Origin: an uncultured Clostridia bacterium
GTDB lineage: Bacteria; Bacillota; Clostridia; TANB77; CAG-508
Assembly (NCBI GenBank): GCA_946415375.1
Contig: CAMKSF010000006.1
Coordinates: 17,426 to 81,425 of the forward strand
DNA: 64,000 nucleotides
Reading direction: 5' to 3'
The notes beneath the pieces are model-generated. The model was not told where the DNA came from. It did not search any database and saw only the letters and a list, made by a program, of their open reading frames with translations. The stretch's first letter is position 1. The number at the start of each line of letters is the position of its first letter. This document shows, in pieces, positions 62,570 to 64,000 of this stretch. The translations under genes were made by a program, and so were the position numbers.

Positions 62570-63916
62570 TTGGTAAAAGAAATAATAAATTATTTAGAAA
62601 ACAAAAAAGTATTAATCTTAGGCTTTGGAAGAGAAGGAAAATCTACATACAACTTTATTAGAAATCATTTAAAAAATCAAAAATTATATATTGCAGATAT
62701 GCAAGAAGATTTATTGGACAAAAATGAATTCCTAAAAAAAGATAGTAATATTGAATGTATTTGTGGAAATAACTATCTTAATGGACTAGAAGATTATGAC
62801 ATAATAATTAAAACACCAGGAATAGCTTTTGTAAATATGGATATTACTAAATTTAAAGATAAAATAAAATCACAACTAGATTTGTTTTTAGAATTTTGTG
62901 ATAATAAAACTATTGGTATTACTGGAACAAAAGGGAAAAGTACAACTAGTTCATTAATTTATAGTGTACTAAAAAATCAAGATAAAAATGCTTTGCTTTT
63001 AGGAAATATTGGAAACCCTATATTTGACTATATTGACGAAATAAATGAAGATACATATATAGTTATAGAAATGTCTTCTCATCAATTAGAGTTTACAAAA
63101 AACTCTCCAAACATTTCTATAATTACAAACCTTTTTCCAGAACATTTAGACCACTATAATTCATATAATGATTATGTTGAAGCAAAATTAAATATTTTTA
63201 AGTTTCAAAATGAAAATGATTATTTCCTATATGATTTTGACAATAGTGAACTAAAAGAAAGAATAAAAGATACAAAACCTACTCAGTATAAAGTTAGTTT
63301 TAATGAAAAAGATAGTGACATAAAAATAGAGAATAACATGATTGTAATAAAAGGCAAAGAGGTATATGATATTAATTCACCAAGGAACTTATTAGGAGAC
63401 TATAATTTAAAAAATATTATGTTTGTATTAGGTGTTGTAAATATTCTTAACTTAGATATGAATATAGCTATAAAAACAATAACTGAATTTAAAACTCTAA
63501 AACATAGATTAGAATTTATAGGTCAAATAGATGGAGTAAAATACTATGATAATAGTATTGCAACAATTCCTGCAGCTACAGTAGAAGCAATAAAGGCATT
63601 AAAAGATGTAGACACACTAATAATTGGTGGAATGGATAGAGGAATAGATTATTCGGAGTTTGCTGAATTTCTAGATAAGTGTGACGTACAAAACATAATA
63701 TGTATGCCAGATACAGGACACAATATAGCTAAGATGATGAAATCTAATAAATGTATAATGGTAAATACATTAGAAGAAGCGGTAGAAGAAGCTTCAAAGA
63801 AAACAGAAAAAGGAAAGAGTTGTTTGCTTTCTCCAGCTGCTGCAAGTTATGGATTTTTTAAAAACTTTGAAGAAAAAGGAGATAAGTTTAAAGAGCTTGT
63901 TTTAAATTTGAAATAA
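62570..63916 (+). CDS. murD2: UDP-MurNAc-L-alanine ligase of MurD type (MurD2-like)
   Basis: The 448-residue protein starts at TTG 62570, directly after the murL stop, with AGAGG upstream. It has a Rossmann N-terminus (VLILGFGREGKSTYNFI), the ATP loop GITGTKGKSTTSSLIY (about residue 118), LLGNIGNP, VIEMSSHQLEF, NLFPEHLDHYNSYNDY and the C-terminal HRLEFIGQIDGVKYYDNSIA. In the murL pathway this enzyme adds L-Glu (MurD2) and MurL then inverts it. D-Glu specificity as in classical MurD cannot be excluded from sequence, but the pairing favours L-Glu. Confidence 0.88.
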   Translation: MVKEIINYLENKKVLILGFGREGKSTYNFIRNHLKNQKLYIADMQEDLLDKNEFLKKDSNIECICGNNYLNGLEDYDIIIKTPGIAFVNMDITKFKDKIKSQLDLFLEFCDNKTIGITGTKGKSTTSSLIYSVLKNQDKNALLLGNIGNPIFDYIDEINEDTYIVIEMSSHQLEFTKNSPNISIITNLFPEHLDHYNSYNDYVEAKLNIFKFQNENDYFLYDFDNSELKERIKDTKPTQYKVSFNEKDSDIKIENNMIVIKGKEVYDINSPRNLLGDYNLKNIMFVLGVVNILNLDMNIAIKTITEFKTLKHRLEFIGQIDGVKYYDNSIATIPAATVEAIKALKDVDTLIIGGMDRGIDYSEFAEFLDKCDVQNIICMPDTGHNIAKMMKSNKCIMVNTLEEAVEEASKKTEKGKSCLLSPAAASYGFFKNFEEKGDKFKELVLNLK

Positions 63917-63933
63917 ATTAGAGGCAATAAATG

Positions 63934-63965
63934 CTATTCATTTTTTATGAATAATAGTTTTATAA
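63934..63965 (+). terminator. probable terminator after murD2
   Basis: CTATTCAT pairs with ATGAATAATAG around a T-rich loop, followed by TTTTATAAG. Downstream, TGTCGAA (63978-63984) is another 0A-box-like heptamer. Confidence 0.55.
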
Positions 63966-64000
63966 GTTTTTATAATTTGTCGAAAAATGTGGTATTTTGC

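Overview
The window is strongly AT-rich Gram-positive DNA. Arginine is almost always AGA, Shine-Dalgarno sites are strong (AAGGAGG type), and TTG/GTG starts are frequent. Genes for a germination protease (gpr), a YtfJ/GerW-like protein, a Spo0E-like phosphatase, DivIVA/SepF and a CdaA diadenylate cyclase point to an endospore-forming member of the Clostridia, probably an uncultured gut lineage. This placement is inferred from gene content; no rRNA is present.

Layout. 1-5 kb: the end of ispH, a pilin-like protein, rnhB (split by a +1 frameshift), cdaA, truA and a two-OB-fold SSB-like gene. 5-15 kb: two proteins of unknown function, a methionine gamma-lyase family gene, ruvA-tgt, a WG-repeat membrane protein, an RlmI-like methyltransferase (also split by a +1 frameshift), an RluA-type pseudouridine synthase and fhs. 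15-30 kb: an ECF sigma/anti-sigma pair, gpr, mutL, miaA, an HlyD-like protein, sepF, divIVA, rsmD, ytfI-ytfJ and mtaB. 29.8-36.5 kb: a DtxR-like regulator with a palindromic operator, then sufC-sufB-sufD-sufS. Five small self-contained genes on the opposite strand sit in the gaps between the suf genes. 36.5-46 kb: mnmA, a 668-residue unknown, the ymfF/ymfH M16 pair, a Spo0E-like gene, an OLE-type large RNA with its partner gene oapA, and ysxC. Two loci here have the layout of Fst/RNAII type I toxin-antitoxin systems. 46-64 kb: ligA, a group of unknown genes around a PHP phosphoesterase, small membrane proteins with a YozG-like regulator, a monofunctional transglycosylase, a secreted Fn3 protein, a Ca2+/Na+ exchanger-like protein, an MmcQ-MGMT fusion, cca and a murL-murD2 pair.

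Almost every gene is on the + strand. Every minus-strand gene I can support is small: the five suf-gap genes, two Cys-rich peptides, one Asn-rich peptide, and the two putative toxins.

Three observations stand out. (1) The only two in-frame CGG codons I found lie exactly at the two +1 frameshifts, both as NNT-CGG-A. Skipping the C restores both conserved proteins with no residue gained or lost. (2) Two loci have convergent promoters, a shared bidirectional terminator and direct repeats covering the toxin start region, which matches pAD1 par/Fst architecture. (3) The suf operon is interleaved with antisense micro-genes carrying their own promoters and mostly GC-rich hairpin terminators.
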